This document shows, in pieces, positions 18,561 through 27,796 of a stretch of 64,000 nt of DNA; position 1 is the first letter of the stretch, and each line of letters opens with the position of its first letter. This DNA is from Thiohalophilus sp. GTDB lineage: Bacteria; Pseudomonadota; Gammaproteobacteria; UBA6429; Thiohalophilaceae. The stretch covers positions 620,001-684,000 of the forward strand of contig NZ_JAXHLN010000003.1 of the NCBI RefSeq assembly GCF_034522235.1, written 5' to 3'. The notes below the pieces were generated by a model. The model was not told the origin of the DNA, searched no databases, and saw nothing but the letters and a program-made list of their open reading frames with translations. The translations under genes and the position numbers were made by a program.

Positions 18561-19283
18561 TTAATTTCTCAGCCGGTACTCCATCGCGTACTGAAATTCC
18601 CTGCTGGATAAAGATGCCGGCGGTGGGGGAAAAGGTTGGGCTTTGCGGGCGGCCTGGATGGCTGCTTCGCAAAACAGGTCATTACCTTCAAGACATTCGA
18701 TATCTTGTAATTGACCGTCATCGGCGACCGTGATGCGGATTGAAGCCCGACCCTCCAGCTGGCGCCGGCGCGCCATAAAAGGATAGTGCTGGTACTGTTC
18801 CAGATGGCGCAGCAAACGGCTCTGGTAGGATTCATCGGCTGATATCCCGCTGCGGACACCCCCGCTCTGCATTCGTTGCTGCTCCACCTCTTGCGGCAAC
18901 GCCTCTTTAAACGGTTTTATCGCTTTTTCCTCTGACGGTTCATTAGTTTGTGTTTTTACGGGCCTGTTCGGCTTTTTGACGGGTTTCGGCTTCGGTTCAG
19001 GTTCAGGTTCAGGTTCAGGTTCAGGTTCAGGTTCAGGTTCGGATTTCGGCGCCTTCTCGGGTGGTTTTTTCGGTAACGGTTCGGATGTTGTCCGGTTTTC
19101 TGTTGCCGGACTCAGAGTGATGCTCAGTCGCGTTTCATTATCTGTCGGATAGTGTCCCGGCGAGAGCGAGCCGGACTGAATAATTGCCACAACATGCAGA
19201 CCGATTGAGACCAGCAGCGTCAGTTTGAAGACAGGCGTTAGTTGCGTCATGAAAAGCAGGTCAGTCCGGTGGGTTTTTCGCAT
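18561..19283 (-). CDS. tonB: TonB-like energy transducer
   Basis: A 240-residue TonB-type protein. After a short N-terminal stretch there is one transmembrane anchor (FKLTLLVSIGLHVVAII), a periplasmic Glu-Pro/Lys-Pro linker, and a C-terminal TonB domain (RHLEQYQHYPFMARRRQLEG, then VADDGQLQDI). It couples the proton-motive force to outer-membrane receptors. The eight EP dipeptides come from an exact GGTTCA hexanucleotide array at 18994-19041, a slippage-prone tract that stays in frame. It is divergent from the OprC-like receptor gene, its probable partner. Confidence 0.9.
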   Translation of the reverse strand: MRKTHRTDLLFMTQLTPVFKLTLLVSIGLHVVAIIQSGSLSPGHYPTDNETRLSITLSPATENRTTSEPLPKKPPEKAPKSEPEPEPEPEPEPEPEPKPKPVKKPNRPVKTQTNEPSEEKAIKPFKEALPQEVEQQRMQSGGVRSGISADESYQSRLLRHLEQYQHYPFMARRRQLEGRASIRITVADDGQLQDIECLEGNDLFCEAAIQAARKAQPFPPPPASLSSREFQYAMEYRLRN

Positions 19284-19389
19284 GTGCTGATATAAGCAAA
19301 CTTTAACGTAATATCATCCCCGCTCCAATGCCGCAGGCCGGGTAAAACTGTAAGACACATAGTCGGGATCAAAATGCCAATGTGGCTGT

Positions 19390-19425
19390 TTTGAGACGAG
19401 GTGTCTGATAACAGACAGTTTCAAA
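19390..19425 (+). promoter_or_regulatory. dyad upstream of a sigma54 promoter, candidate activator site
   Basis: A perfect inner dyad TGTCTG-ATAA-CAGACA (19402-19417) is nested in an outer near-dyad TTTGAGAC/GTTTCAAA (19390-19397, 19418-19425). It lies about 45 bp upstream of the -24 element, a position used by enhancer-binding proteins. Confidence 0.55.
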
Positions 19426-19468
19426 TTTATTTCCCACTGCAAGTTGTTGTTTTGTGGTAAATGATTTG

Positions 19469-19484
19469 TGGCACGGCATTTGCT
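19469..19484 (+). promoter_or_regulatory. sigma54 promoter of the OprC-like receptor gene
   Basis: TGGCAC-N5-TTGCT matches the -24/-12 consensus (TGGCAC-N5-TTGCW) at every defined base. It lies 129 bp before the receptor ATG on the same strand. A sigma54-dependent activator is encoded just downstream of the receptor. Confidence 0.75.
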
Positions 19485-19612
19485 CCTTTGTAGTTTATTT
19501 ATATGGGGAGCAAGCAGTATGCAGTGCAGGTACTCTATTGAATTAAGAACGGCATAATATTTTCCTGTTCTGATCCCCGACTTTAATAACAAGCTACATT
19601 CAAGGGAAAAAA

Positions 19613-21895
19613 ATGCATCAGCAACCATTACCTTTGCGCAAAACCTTACTTGCCACACTGATCGCCGCTTTCGCCCACGGCACCGCGATCGCCGAAGAGG
19701 CCATACCAACCATTTCGGTCACCGCCCCCCCTCTGACAGAGAGCCGCGACGTTAACCGCACAACCGTCAGTGAGGAGACCCTGCAGATGCTGGCCCCGGC
19801 TACCAGCGACAGCGCCAGCCTGCTGAAGAACCTCCCCGGCCTCACGATCCAGGGCTCCGGCGGGGTCTCCGGTCTGCCCGTCATCCGTGGCCTGGCCGAT
19901 GATCGCCTGCGCATCAAGGTCGATGGCATGGACCTTATCTCCGCCTGTGGTAACCACATGAACCCGCCGCTCTCCTACATCGACCCGAGCAATGTCGACA
20001 GCGCCACCGTGTTTGCCGGCATCAGCCCGGTCAGCGTGGGTGGCGACAGCATCGGGGGCACCGTTCTGGTCGATTCACCTGCGCCGCAATTCGCACAACC
20101 CGGTGAAGAAAGCCTGTTAAAGGGCGAGGCCGGCTTTTTCTATCGCAGCAACGGCAATGCCTACGGCGACAACCTGAGCGCGACCGCCGCCAACGAAAAA
20201 TTCAGCCTGACCTACACCAGCTCCACTACCGAGTCGGGCAACTACAGCGCAGGCGATGATTTCAAGACCCAAACCTATGTCAATGACGTGGGCGACCCCT
20301 CCCTTGACAGCGACGAGGTCGGCTCGACCAGGTACAAATCCACCAATCGCTCCCTCAGCCTGGCGATGCTCAACGACAACCACCTCACCGAATTCAAGAT
20401 CGGCATGCAGGATATCCCCTACCAGGGGTGGAGCAACCAGCGTATGGACATGACCGGCAATGACAGTACGCAATTCAATCTGAACCACACCGCCGAGCTT
20501 GACTGGGGCACACTGGAAGCCCGCGCCTACCACGAGCGTACCCGTCACTCCATGCAGTTCTATGACGACAAGCTCTTCTGGTATGGCTCCAATGACGGCA
20601 CCACCAATCCCGATGGCGAGCCCTGTACTCTGGAAGGTGGGATGAACGGCTGTGCGGCAGGCATGCCGATGGATACCGAGGGCAATAACAGCGGACTCCT
20701 GCTCAAGGCGGATATCGTGCTGTCGGGCCGTGACCTGCTGCGGGTAGGCACCGAGGCCCAGCAGTACCGTCTGGATGACTGGATGGATCCCTCCGGTAAG
20801 GGAATGTGGCCCGACACCTTTATCAATATCAACGACGGCGAGCGCGACCGCCTGGCGTTGTTTGGCGAGTGGGAAGCGCAGTGGGACGAGCGCTGGCTGA
20901 CCCAGCTCGGCCTGCGCTATGAACAGGTGAAAATGGATGCTGGAGAGGTACAGGGTTATAACGCTACCTACCTCGCTGACGAAACAGCCTTCAACGATGC
21001 CGACCGCGCCAGGACCGACGACAACTTCGACTTCACCGCGCTGGCCCGTTTCACCCCGGATGCCAGCCGCACCATCGAGTTCGGCCTGGCGCAGAAGAGC
21101 CGCTCGCCCAACCTCTACGAACGTTACACCTGGTCGACCGGCGGCATGGCGATGCGCATGATCAACTGGGCCGGCGACGGCAACGGCTATGTCGGTAATC
21201 TGGAGCTGGACCCCGAAATTGCTCGCACCGTCAGCGCCGCCTTCAGCTGGCACGATGCAGCGCAAAAGAAGTGGGAGCTGAAGGTGAGCCCCTACTATAC
21301 CCGCGTCAAGGACTATATCGATGCCGAGCGCTGCTCGGGGGCGGCCAGCGGTGTCTGTACTGATGCTAACCTGACGGCGACCGAGGATTTTGTCTATTTG
21401 CAGTTTGTCAACCAGGAGGCCACCCTCTACGGTCTGGACATCTCCGGCCACTTCCCGCTGGCTCAAAACACTCCGTACGGCAACTTCACCGCGACCGGTA
21501 TGCTGAATTACGTTCGCGGCGAGAACGAGGATACCGGTGACAACCTCTACAACATAATGCCGCTCAATGCCAGGCTGGCCGTCGTGCAGCAGAAGGGAGC
21601 ATGGCAGAACACCGTCGAGGTGGAGCTGGTGGATAGCAAGGAGGATGTCTCCGCCACCCGTAACGAGATGCAGACCGAGTCCTACGGCCTGCTCCATCTG
21701 CGCAGCAGCTACACCTGGAAACAGGCCCGCTTCGATGTTGGTATCGAGAACGTCTTCGATGAATTCTACAACCACCCGCTGGGCGGCGCCTATCTGGGTG
21801 AAGGCAAAACCATGTCCGGGAGTGATGTTGCCTGGGGTACCCCGGTCCCCGGCATGGGACGTTCCATCTATGCCGGCGTAAACATCAAGTTCTGA
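19613..21895 (+). CDS. TonB-dependent receptor, OprC/NosA-like copper receptor
   Basis: A 760-residue outer-membrane receptor with a signal peptide (cleaved near AIAEE), a plug domain (PGLTIQGSGGVSGLPVIRGL, DDRLRIKVDGMDL) and a 22-stranded barrel ending in a terminal phenylalanine (YAGVNIKF). The plug contains SACGNHMNPPLSYIDP with C112 and M116. OprC binds copper through such a CxxxM motif, so copper uptake or binding is likely. Methionine pairs in the barrel (GGMAMRMINW, MAMRM) could add further ligands. The gene has its own sigma54-type promoter and lies within a copper gene region, divergent from tonB and followed by an intrinsic terminator. Confidence 0.88.
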   Translation: MHQQPLPLRKTLLATLIAAFAHGTAIAEEAIPTISVTAPPLTESRDVNRTTVSEETLQMLAPATSDSASLLKNLPGLTIQGSGGVSGLPVIRGLADDRLRIKVDGMDLISACGNHMNPPLSYIDPSNVDSATVFAGISPVSVGGDSIGGTVLVDSPAPQFAQPGEESLLKGEAGFFYRSNGNAYGDNLSATAANEKFSLTYTSSTTESGNYSAGDDFKTQTYVNDVGDPSLDSDEVGSTRYKSTNRSLSLAMLNDNHLTEFKIGMQDIPYQGWSNQRMDMTGNDSTQFNLNHTAELDWGTLEARAYHERTRHSMQFYDDKLFWYGSNDGTTNPDGEPCTLEGGMNGCAAGMPMDTEGNNSGLLLKADIVLSGRDLLRVGTEAQQYRLDDWMDPSGKGMWPDTFININDGERDRLALFGEWEAQWDERWLTQLGLRYEQVKMDAGEVQGYNATYLADETAFNDADRARTDDNFDFTALARFTPDASRTIEFGLAQKSRSPNLYERYTWSTGGMAMRMINWAGDGNGYVGNLELDPEIARTVSAAFSWHDAAQKKWELKVSPYYTRVKDYIDAERCSGAASGVCTDANLTATEDFVYLQFVNQEATLYGLDISGHFPLAQNTPYGNFTATGMLNYVRGENEDTGDNLYNIMPLNARLAVVQQKGAWQNTVEVELVDSKEDVSATRNEMQTESYGLLHLRSSYTWKQARFDVGIENVFDEFYNHPLGGAYLGEGKTMSGSDVAWGTPVPGMGRSIYAGVNIKF

Positions 21896-21921
21896 GCCTG
21901 GCGATGGCATAATAAGGAGAC

Positions 21922-21946
21922 GACGCCGGCGTAAGCCGGCGTTTTT
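21922..21946 (+). terminator. intrinsic terminator of the receptor gene
   Basis: ACGCCGGC-GTAA-GCCGGCGT stem-loop (21923-21941) followed directly by TTTTT, starting 27 bp after the receptor stop codon. Confidence 0.9.
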
Positions 21947-22051
21947 CATGTGCCTGCGATACCTCTGTCATCCAGGTCAACGAACCGGGCCGATCTTACT
22001 GGGCCAAAGTGAATATCGTATTTTGATCCATTGATTCAAGAGCGGTTGACG

Positions 22052-22199
22052 AACGCGGAGGACGCAGAGGCGCAAAGACGCAGAGAAATGAATTTTGAAT
22101 TCTAAATCAGTGGAACTGTATTTTAGATAGAAAAAGTTGCCAGGAAGATCAAAAAACATGATCTCCGCGCCTCTGCGGCTCCGCGTCCTCTGCGTTTTT
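22052..22199. repeat. empty inverted-repeat element, family B
   Basis: The left arm (AACGCGGAGGACGCAGAGGC and on) and the right arm (CTCCGCGCCTCTGCGG ... CCTCTGCGTTTTT) face each other around a roughly 70-bp AT-rich core without an ORF. The right arm ends in a T-run. Confidence 0.9.
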
Positions 22200-22215
22200 A
22201 ATCAGGGATGCTGAT

Positions 22216-23166
22216 TTATTCGATCGCGTATTTTTTCATGCGGTAGATCAGCGCGCTGCGGGTGATGCCGAGCAGCCGGGCGGCCTTGCTCTGGTTGCCG
22301 GTGACCCGGGCCAGTGCCTGGCGAATCATGCTCGCTTCCAGGTCATCGAGCTGTACGCCCGTACCGGGCAGTTGCAGTGAACTGTCCTGCCCGGTGTTCG
22401 GGCGGACGATCTCGGCCGGCAGATTGCCGACATCGAGGGTCTTGCCGGGCAGCAGCACCAGCATGCGTTCGCAGACGTTGCGCAGCTCACGCACGTTGCC
22501 GGGCCAGGCGTAAGCCTGCAAGGCTTCGATGGCGGCAGTGGTATAGCGGGGTGCATCCAGACGATGATAGATTGCCAGGCGTGCTGTCAGCTTGCCCAGC
22601 AGCAGTTCGATATCGGAAAAACGTTCGCGCAACGGCGGCAGATGCAGCGGTACCACGTGCAGGCGGTAATAGAGATCTTCACGGAACAGACCTTCTTTCA
22701 CCAGCGTATACAGATCCCGGTTACTGGCGGCAATGACCCGTACATCCACCTTTTCTGTCGTGGTCTGACCCAGTGGCTGGATCTCGCCCGATTCGAGAAA
22801 ACGCAGGAGCTTGACCTGTACCGGCAGGGGCAGTTCGGCGACCTCATCCAGAAACAGGGTGCCGCCGTCGGCGGCCTTGAGTTTGCCCGGCTGATCCTGG
22901 TGGGCATCGGTGAACGCACCGCGCCGGTAACCAAACAGTTCAGCCTCAACCAGATTATCGGGCAGGGCGGCACAATTAATATTGATCATCGGCGCCCGGT
23001 TGCGCGAGCTCGTTCGGTGCATGCCATGCGCCAACAGCTCCTTGCCGGTGCCGGTTTCGCCGGTGATCAGGGTGGTGACCTCGGTCACGGCAATCAATTG
23101 CGCCGAGCGCAGAGTGGCAAGAAAGGCCGGAGCCTGGCCCAGTAAATGCGTGAATGCGTCATTCAT
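22216..23166 (-). CDS. sigma54-dependent transcriptional activator lacking a sensor domain
   Basis: The 316-residue enhancer-binding protein begins almost directly with the AAA+ domain, like PspF: Walker A GETGTGKE at 36-43, Walker B segment GGTLFLDEVAEL, and a C-terminal Fis-type helix-turn-helix (NQSKAARLLGITRSALIYRM). The sigma54-contacting loop reads GAFTDA at 83-88 instead of GAFTGA, an unusual change. Its ATG overlaps the stop of the upstream TauE/SafE-like gene (ATGA), so both are co-expressed. A longer upstream reading frame exists but overlaps that gene and is rejected. The sigma54 promoter at 19469 is an obvious candidate target. Confidence 0.9.
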   Translation of the reverse strand: MNDAFTHLLGQAPAFLATLRSAQLIAVTEVTTLITGETGTGKELLAHGMHRTSSRNRAPMININCAALPDNLVEAELFGYRRGAFTDAHQDQPGKLKAADGGTLFLDEVAELPLPVQVKLLRFLESGEIQPLGQTTTEKVDVRVIAASNRDLYTLVKEGLFREDLYYRLHVVPLHLPPLRERFSDIELLLGKLTARLAIYHRLDAPRYTTAAIEALQAYAWPGNVRELRNVCERMLVLLPGKTLDVGNLPAEIVRPNTGQDSSLQLPGTGVQLDDLEASMIRQALARVTGNQSKAARLLGITRSALIYRMKKYAIE

Positions 23167-23876
23167 GGCAAACTTCCTACAGAAACATGTTGATGACCGT
23201 GCGCCCAGGTCAGATAAAAGCTTGCGATAGCCAATACTATCAGCAGTAAACCCACGCCCATTTTGACCTGGGTCAACCGGGACAGCCTTGCCATCCATCC
23301 GGTTAATATACCGGCGGTCATTACCGAAGGCAAAGTCCCGGCGCCGAAACTCAGCATGAACAGCGCGCCATAGACCGCGTCACCGGCAGTACCCGAGATA
23401 ATCAGTGCGGAATAAACCAGCCCGCAGGGCAGCCAGCCCCAGACCAGGCCGAACAACCAGGCGTGCCAGGGTGAGCGCACCGGAATGAGTTTCTGCCCCC
23501 AGGGTTGCAACCGCTTCCACAACGGTTTGCCCAGTTGCTCGATCATGGCAAAACGGGGAAACCACTCGGCCAGATAGAGTCCGATACCAATCATCATGGC
23601 GCTGGCAATGCCTTGCAGGATCAGATGTCCTGTGTCGGGACTGAGCACCTTGAACAGGCTGTCACCCAGCCAGCCCAGCAGGGCGCCGGCGGCTGTGTAG
23701 CTGGTAATGCGACCAAGGTTATAAGCGGAGATATAGGGAAACAACCGCCAGCGGTGTTCGCGGACCGCCGGCGGCAGACTGAAGGTCAGCGCGCCGATGA
23801 TCCCGCCACACATCCCCAGGCAGTGCAGACTACTGAACAGCCCGACAATAAAGGCACTGACCAGGGCAATATCCAT
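23163..23876 (-). CDS. TauE/SafE-like (COG2836) membrane protein with CxxxC motif
   Basis: A 237-residue polytopic membrane protein with about six transmembrane helices. The first helix carries HCLGMCGG and a later one WGWLPCGLVYSAL, both conserved in the COG2836 sulfite-exporter-like family often linked to cytochrome oxidase and copper genes. The paired cysteines suggest metal or thiol handling within the membrane. True sulfite export is not supported by anything here. It overlaps the start of the sigma54 activator gene by 4 nt, so it may act upstream of that regulator. Confidence 0.8.
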   Translation of the reverse strand: MDIALVSAFIVGLFSSLHCLGMCGGIIGALTFSLPPAVREHRWRLFPYISAYNLGRITSYTAAGALLGWLGDSLFKVLSPDTGHLILQGIASAMMIGIGLYLAEWFPRFAMIEQLGKPLWKRLQPWGQKLIPVRSPWHAWLFGLVWGWLPCGLVYSALIISGTAGDAVYGALFMLSFGAGTLPSVMTAGILTGWMARLSRLTQVKMGVGLLLIVLAIASFYLTWAHGHQHVSVGSLP

Positions 23877-23910
23877 CTAGATCAACACTCGCACAAGAAA
23901 TAAAGCGACA

Positions 23911-24822
23911 TCATAACATTACTTGATTGCCGCGACCTGTCGCGAGTCGGAAATCGGAACTCAGAACTCCAGGGGCCAGCTCCGGATGCATCGCCTGCAG
24001 GACATGCTGCAGCGTCAGCCGGGATTCGCCGGTCAGGTCAATCAGTTCGGTGGGATTCAGATCCGCCATCTGCCAGACCCGGGTATCGATGGGCAGATCA
24101 TCATCCGGGCTGATGGCTTGCTCGATCGTGTTGCCGATCGCGTTGGCCAGATGCACGATACCGGTTTCCTGAATGTAATGGTTCGCCAGGGCGGGCTGAT
24201 GATGAAGGCCAACCGCCTCGATTATTGCCTCGGGCATATGCCACTGATGCAGCAATGCTGCGCCAACTTCCCCATGGTCAATCCCGAAGACATCCCGCTC
24301 GATGTGGTACAGCTTGTCTTCGCCCTGCGCGGCACGCGCCAGAACCTGACGGGATTCTTCGGGTCGTAATAAATACATGACCAGTTTGCCGATGTCGTGC
24401 AGCAAACCGGCGATAAACAGACGTTCGGTGTTAACGAACCGCAGTCGTTCGCCCAGGGTTCGGGCGGCGCTGGCCACCGCGAGGCTGTGGCGCCAGAACT
24501 GTTGGGGGGTGATCAACCCCTCGGGAAACTGGTTGAACTGTCTGATCAGCGTCATGGTCATAATGATGTCCCGCAACGCATGGGTGCCGATGAGGGTGAT
24601 GGCCATGGAGATGCCGTCAATCTGCGACGACACGCCGCAAAAGGGACTGTTGACGATCTTCAGTACGCGCGCCGAAAGTGAGGCATCCTGATTGATGATT
24701 TCGGCAATCTCCGCGGCGCTGCAGGCGGGGTCGTTGATCAGTGTGTCAAGACGCGCGACGATGGCCGGCAGCATAATCCGCTCAAGGCGATCATAAAGCA
24801 GGGACTGGGGATCGGGCGCCAT
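23911..24822 (-). CDS. HDOD domain signalling protein
   Basis: The 303-residue cytoplasmic protein consists mainly of one HDOD domain (INQDASLSARVLKIVNSPFCG, later LFIAGLLHDIGKLVMYLL). HDOD proteins are HD-domain relatives that usually lack full phosphodiesterase activity and act in signalling; here an HD pair is visible in LLHDIGK and again in GIDHGEVGAALL. The output and partners are unknown. It is divergent from copA across about 200 bp that contains a CRP-type palindrome, so it could be one of the CRP-controlled genes. Confidence 0.85.
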   Translation of the reverse strand: MAPDPQSLLYDRLERIMLPAIVARLDTLINDPACSAAEIAEIINQDASLSARVLKIVNSPFCGVSSQIDGISMAITLIGTHALRDIIMTMTLIRQFNQFPEGLITPQQFWRHSLAVASAARTLGERLRFVNTERLFIAGLLHDIGKLVMYLLRPEESRQVLARAAQGEDKLYHIERDVFGIDHGEVGAALLHQWHMPEAIIEAVGLHHQPALANHYIQETGIVHLANAIGNTIEQAISPDDDLPIDTRVWQMADLNPTELIDLTGESRLTLQHVLQAMHPELAPGVLSSDFRLATGRGNQVML

Positions 24823-24932
24823 GGCGTCGGGTAAGGTATCCTGTTATCCGTTGGCGAATCGCCGAGCCCGGTTCAGCCTGACCCGTTGATTTCGATTATA
24901 GGCGGTCCCGGTCAGTGATAACGCGAGCATTG

Positions 24933-24948
24933 TGTGAATATATTCACA
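24933..24948. promoter_or_regulatory. perfect CRP/Vfr-type palindrome between HDOD and copA
   Basis: The 16-bp sequence TGTGAATATATTCACA is a perfect palindrome and matches TGTGA-N6-TCACA exactly. It lies 73 bp before the copA ATG and 111 bp before the HDOD ATG. The CRP-family protein encoded at 37348-37986 keeps the recognition-helix residues Arg, Glu and Arg of CRP. Confidence 0.7.
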
Positions 24949-25020
24949 TTTTAAAGTAGGTATTTGAGACGGGCGGATGCCCGATAACGCGGTTTTAATC
25001 AATATATAAGGTAGCGTGGT

Positions 25021-27249
25021 ATGACGGCAGCAACCCGACTCTCCATCAGCGGCATGAGCTGTGCCGGCTGCGTAGCCAGCGTCGAACAGGCGCTGCAGGC
25101 GGTGCCCGGCGTCGAGCAGGCCGAGGTGAATTTCGCCGAGCACACCGCCACGGTCGAGGGCGATGTAAGTGCTGACAAACTGGTCGAGGCCGTCAAACAG
25201 GCCGGTTACGACGCGGCCGAGATGAAAGGGCAAAATGCCGAGGCCGACAAGGAAGCGGCCGAGATGGCCCACTACCGCCGCCTGTTGCGCAAGACCGCGG
25301 TGGCGGCGGTGCTCGGGGTGCCGCTGGTGATCGGTGACATGGGCGGCTTCTTGCCCGCACTGGATACCTCACTCGGTCAGCCAATCTGGCTGTTTCTGGG
25401 GCTGCTCACCCTGGGGGTGATGATCTATGCCGGCGGCCATTTTTTCACCGGGGCGTGGAAGGCCTTTCGGGTGCATAACGCCAACATGGATACCCTGATT
25501 GCCCTGGGCACCGGTGCCGCCTGGGTCTATTCCGTGGTGGTGGTGCTGTTCCCCGACACCGTGCCGAGTCTGGCCCGGCATGCCTATTTCGAGGCGGCGG
25601 TGGTGATCATTGCCCTGGTCAATCTGGGCGGGGCGCTGGAGATGCGCGCCCGGGGCAAGACCTCCGAGGCGATCCGCCGGCTCATCGGTCTGCAGCCGAA
25701 GACCGCGCGGGTGGTGCGCGAGGGTAAGGAGCAGGATGTACCCATCGACGAGGTCGGGCTGGGCGAGACGTTGCGGATTCGTCCCGGCGAGCGCATCCCA
25801 GTGGACGGCGACATTATCGACGGTCATTCCAGTGTCGATGAGTCCATGCTTACGGGTGAGCCGCTGCCGGTGACCAAACAGGTCGGCGACGAGGTGGTGG
25901 CCGGCACCATCAACGTCAGCGGCAGCTTCCTGTTCCAGTCCAAACGCATCGGTGCCGACACGGTGCTGGCGCAGATCATCGAGATGGTGCGCCGTGCCCA
26001 GGGCAGCAAACCGGCCATCGGCCGTCTGGTGGATAAGGTGGCCGGGGTGTTCGTGCCGGCCGTGCTGCTGGTGGCGGTGGCAACCTTTCTGATCTGGTTC
26101 AACCTGGGCGGGGAGGTGCTGCTGAGTCACGCCATCGTCGCCACCGTGACCGTGCTGATCATCGCCTGCCCCTGCGCCCTGGGACTGGCCACGCCCATCT
26201 CCATCATGGTCGGCGTCGGCAAGGCCGCCGAATACGGCATCCTGATTCGCAATGGCGAGGCCCTGCAACAGGCAGGCAAGCTTGAAGCGATCGTCCTGGA
26301 CAAGACCGGGACCGTGACCGTGGGACGTCCGAGCGTCACCCACCTGGTGCCCGCGGCCGATTACAGCGAGGAACAAGTGCTGCAACTGGCTGCGAGCCTG
26401 GAGCAGGGTTCCGAACACCCGCTCGCTCACGCCATTGTCGAGGCGGCCAAACAGCGCGAGATCACCCTGTCCGACGTCCAGCGGTTCGAGGCGATCACCG
26501 GCCAGGGGGTGAGCGCTGAACTGGACGGCGACGTGTGTTATCTCGGCAATGTTCGCCTGATGCAGAGCCAGGGCATCGATATCGGCGAGCTGCAGGACCG
26601 GGCGCAACAGCTGGCCGGGCAGGCGGAAACGCCCATGTACCTCGCCCGGGGGCAGCAACTTGTGGGTATCGTGGCAGTGGCCGATCCGATCAAGGATGAC
26701 TCGGCCGCCGCGGTGCGGCGTTTGCAACAGCTCGGGCTCAAGGTGATCATGCTGACCGGCGATAACACCGCCACGGCACAGGCGGTGGCGCGTCAGGTGG
26801 GGATCGACGAGGTCATCGCCGAGGTCCAGCCACAGGACAAGAACCGGCATATCGAACAATTGCAGCAACGCGGCGAGGTGGTGGCCATGGTCGGCGATGG
26901 CATCAACGACGCCCCGGCGCTGGCCCAGGCCGATGTGGGTTTTGCCATCGGCAGCGGCACCGACGTGGCGATCGAAAGCGCCGACGTCACCCTGATGCGC
27001 GGCTCGCTGCACGGGGTGGCCGATGCCATCGCCATCTCCCACGCCACCCTGCGCAACATCAAGCAGAACCTGTTCGGCGCCTTTGTCTATAACAGTCTGG
27101 GCATCCCCATCGCCGCCGGCATTTTGTATCCGATCATGGGGCTCATGCTCAACCCGATGATCGCCGGCGCCGCCATGGCCATGTCCTCGGTCACCGTGGT
27201 GAGCAATGCCAACCGCCTGCGCTGGTTCAAATCAGGAGCCCAATCATGA
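25021..27249 (+). CDS. copA: P1B-type Cu(I)-exporting ATPase CopA
   Basis: A 742-residue inner-membrane copper exporter. It has one N-terminal HMA domain with GMSCAGCV (residues about 12-19), the TGE actuator motif ([10 protein letters not shown]), the membrane metal site [12 protein letters not shown], the phosphorylation site DKTGTVT, the SEHPLAHA nucleotide-domain motif and [10 protein letters not shown]. The last two helices carry [11 protein letters not shown] and [16 protein letters not shown], the signature of the P1B-1 Cu(I) group. Its stop overlaps the cupredoxin ATG (ATGA). The upstream gap holds the CRP-type palindrome. No obvious CueR box was seen. Confidence 0.96.
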   Translation: MTAATRLSISGMSCAGCVASVEQALQAVPGVEQAEVNFAEHTATVEGDVSADKLVEAVKQAGYDAAEMKGQNAEADKEAAEMAHYRRLLRKTAVAAVLGVPLVIGDMGGFLPALDTSLGQPIWLFLGLLTLGVMIYAGGHFFTGAWKAFRVHNANMDTLIALGTGAAWVYSVVVVLFPDTVPSLARHAYFEAAVVIIALVNLGGALEMRARGKTSEAIRRLIGLQPKTARVVREGKEQDVPIDEVGLGETLRIRPGERIPVDGDIIDGHSSVDESMLTGEPLPVTKQVGDEVVAGTINVSGSFLFQSKRIGADTVLAQIIEMVRRAQGSKPAIGRLVDKVAGVFVPAVLLVAVATFLIWFNLGGEVLLSHAIVATVTVLIIACPCALGLATPISIMVGVGKAAEYGILIRNGEALQQAGKLEAIVLDKTGTVTVGRPSVTHLVPAADYSEEQVLQLAASLEQGSEHPLAHAIVEAAKQREITLSDVQRFEAITGQGVSAELDGDVCYLGNVRLMQSQGIDIGELQDRAQQLAGQAETPMYLARGQQLVGIVAVADPIKDDSAAAVRRLQQLGLKVIMLTGDNTATAQAVARQVGIDEVIAEVQPQDKNRHIEQLQQRGEVVAMVGDGINDAPALAQADVGFAIGSGTDVAIESADVTLMRGSLHGVADAIAISHATLRNIKQNLFGAFVYNSLGIPIAAGILYPIMGLMLNPMIAGAAMAMSSVTVVSNANRLRWFKSGAQS

Positions 27250-27602
27250 TCTGGCTGATCAATCTTCTGGGGCTGGCACTGATGCTGGCCATCGTCTGGT
27301 GGTTCTGGATCGCCAAACCCGCGACCACCCAACGCCAGGGCGATACCGTCGACATCCTGGTGGACGACGGCGTCTACACGCCGTCGCGGATCGAAACGCC
27401 CGTCAACCAGCCGATTACCCTGCGCTTTTTGCGCAAGGATGCCAGCCCCTGCGCCGAACAGGTCATTTTTTCCGACTTCGACATCAGCGCCGAACTGCCG
27501 GTGGATGACTACAAAGCGATCACCCTCACCCCGCAGGAAAAAGGCGAATACGACTTTACCTGCCAGATGCAGATGTACCGTGGTACGCTCATCGTCATAT
27601 GA
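27246..27602 (+). CDS. membrane-anchored cupredoxin-domain protein
   Basis: The 118-residue protein has one N-terminal membrane helix ([19 protein letters not shown]) followed by a cupredoxin-like beta domain ([20 protein letters not shown], then SPCAEQVIF and the C-terminal [15 protein letters not shown]). The Cys and Met positions could bind copper. It is translated from an ATG overlapping the copA stop, so it likely receives or delivers copper at the periplasmic face of CopA. The protein matches short cupredoxin_1 proteins commonly found next to CopA. Confidence 0.85.
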   Translation: MIWLINLLGLALMLAIVWWFWIAKPATTQRQGDTVDILVDDGVYTPSRIETPVNQPITLRFLRKDASPCAEQVIFSDFDISAELPVDDYKAITLTPQEKGEYDFTCQMQMYRGTLIVI

Positions 27603-27604
27603 CG

Positions 27605-27791
27605 AAGGGCCGAGTTACGAGGGACGAGTGACGAGGCAAAAACACTCCATTATAGTAGCATCTTCACCTCGATATTTTATTTCACGATTGCAGTGGTAAA
27701 ACTTTAACAAAGTGAGGTAGCTGTGTTGCCACAACAAAATGATTTAATAACGTCAATTTCCTCGTCCCTCGTCCCTCGTCCCTCGGCCCTG
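27605..27791. repeat. family A inverted-repeat element with AT-rich core
   Basis: The left arm AGGGCCGAGTTACGAGGGAC directly follows the cupredoxin stop. The right arm (CCTCGTCCCTCGTCCCTCG, ending GGCCCTG) ends 5 bp before the djlA start. A 120-bp AT-rich core lies between them with no convincing ORF. Confidence 0.85.
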
Positions 27792-27796
27792 TTCTT

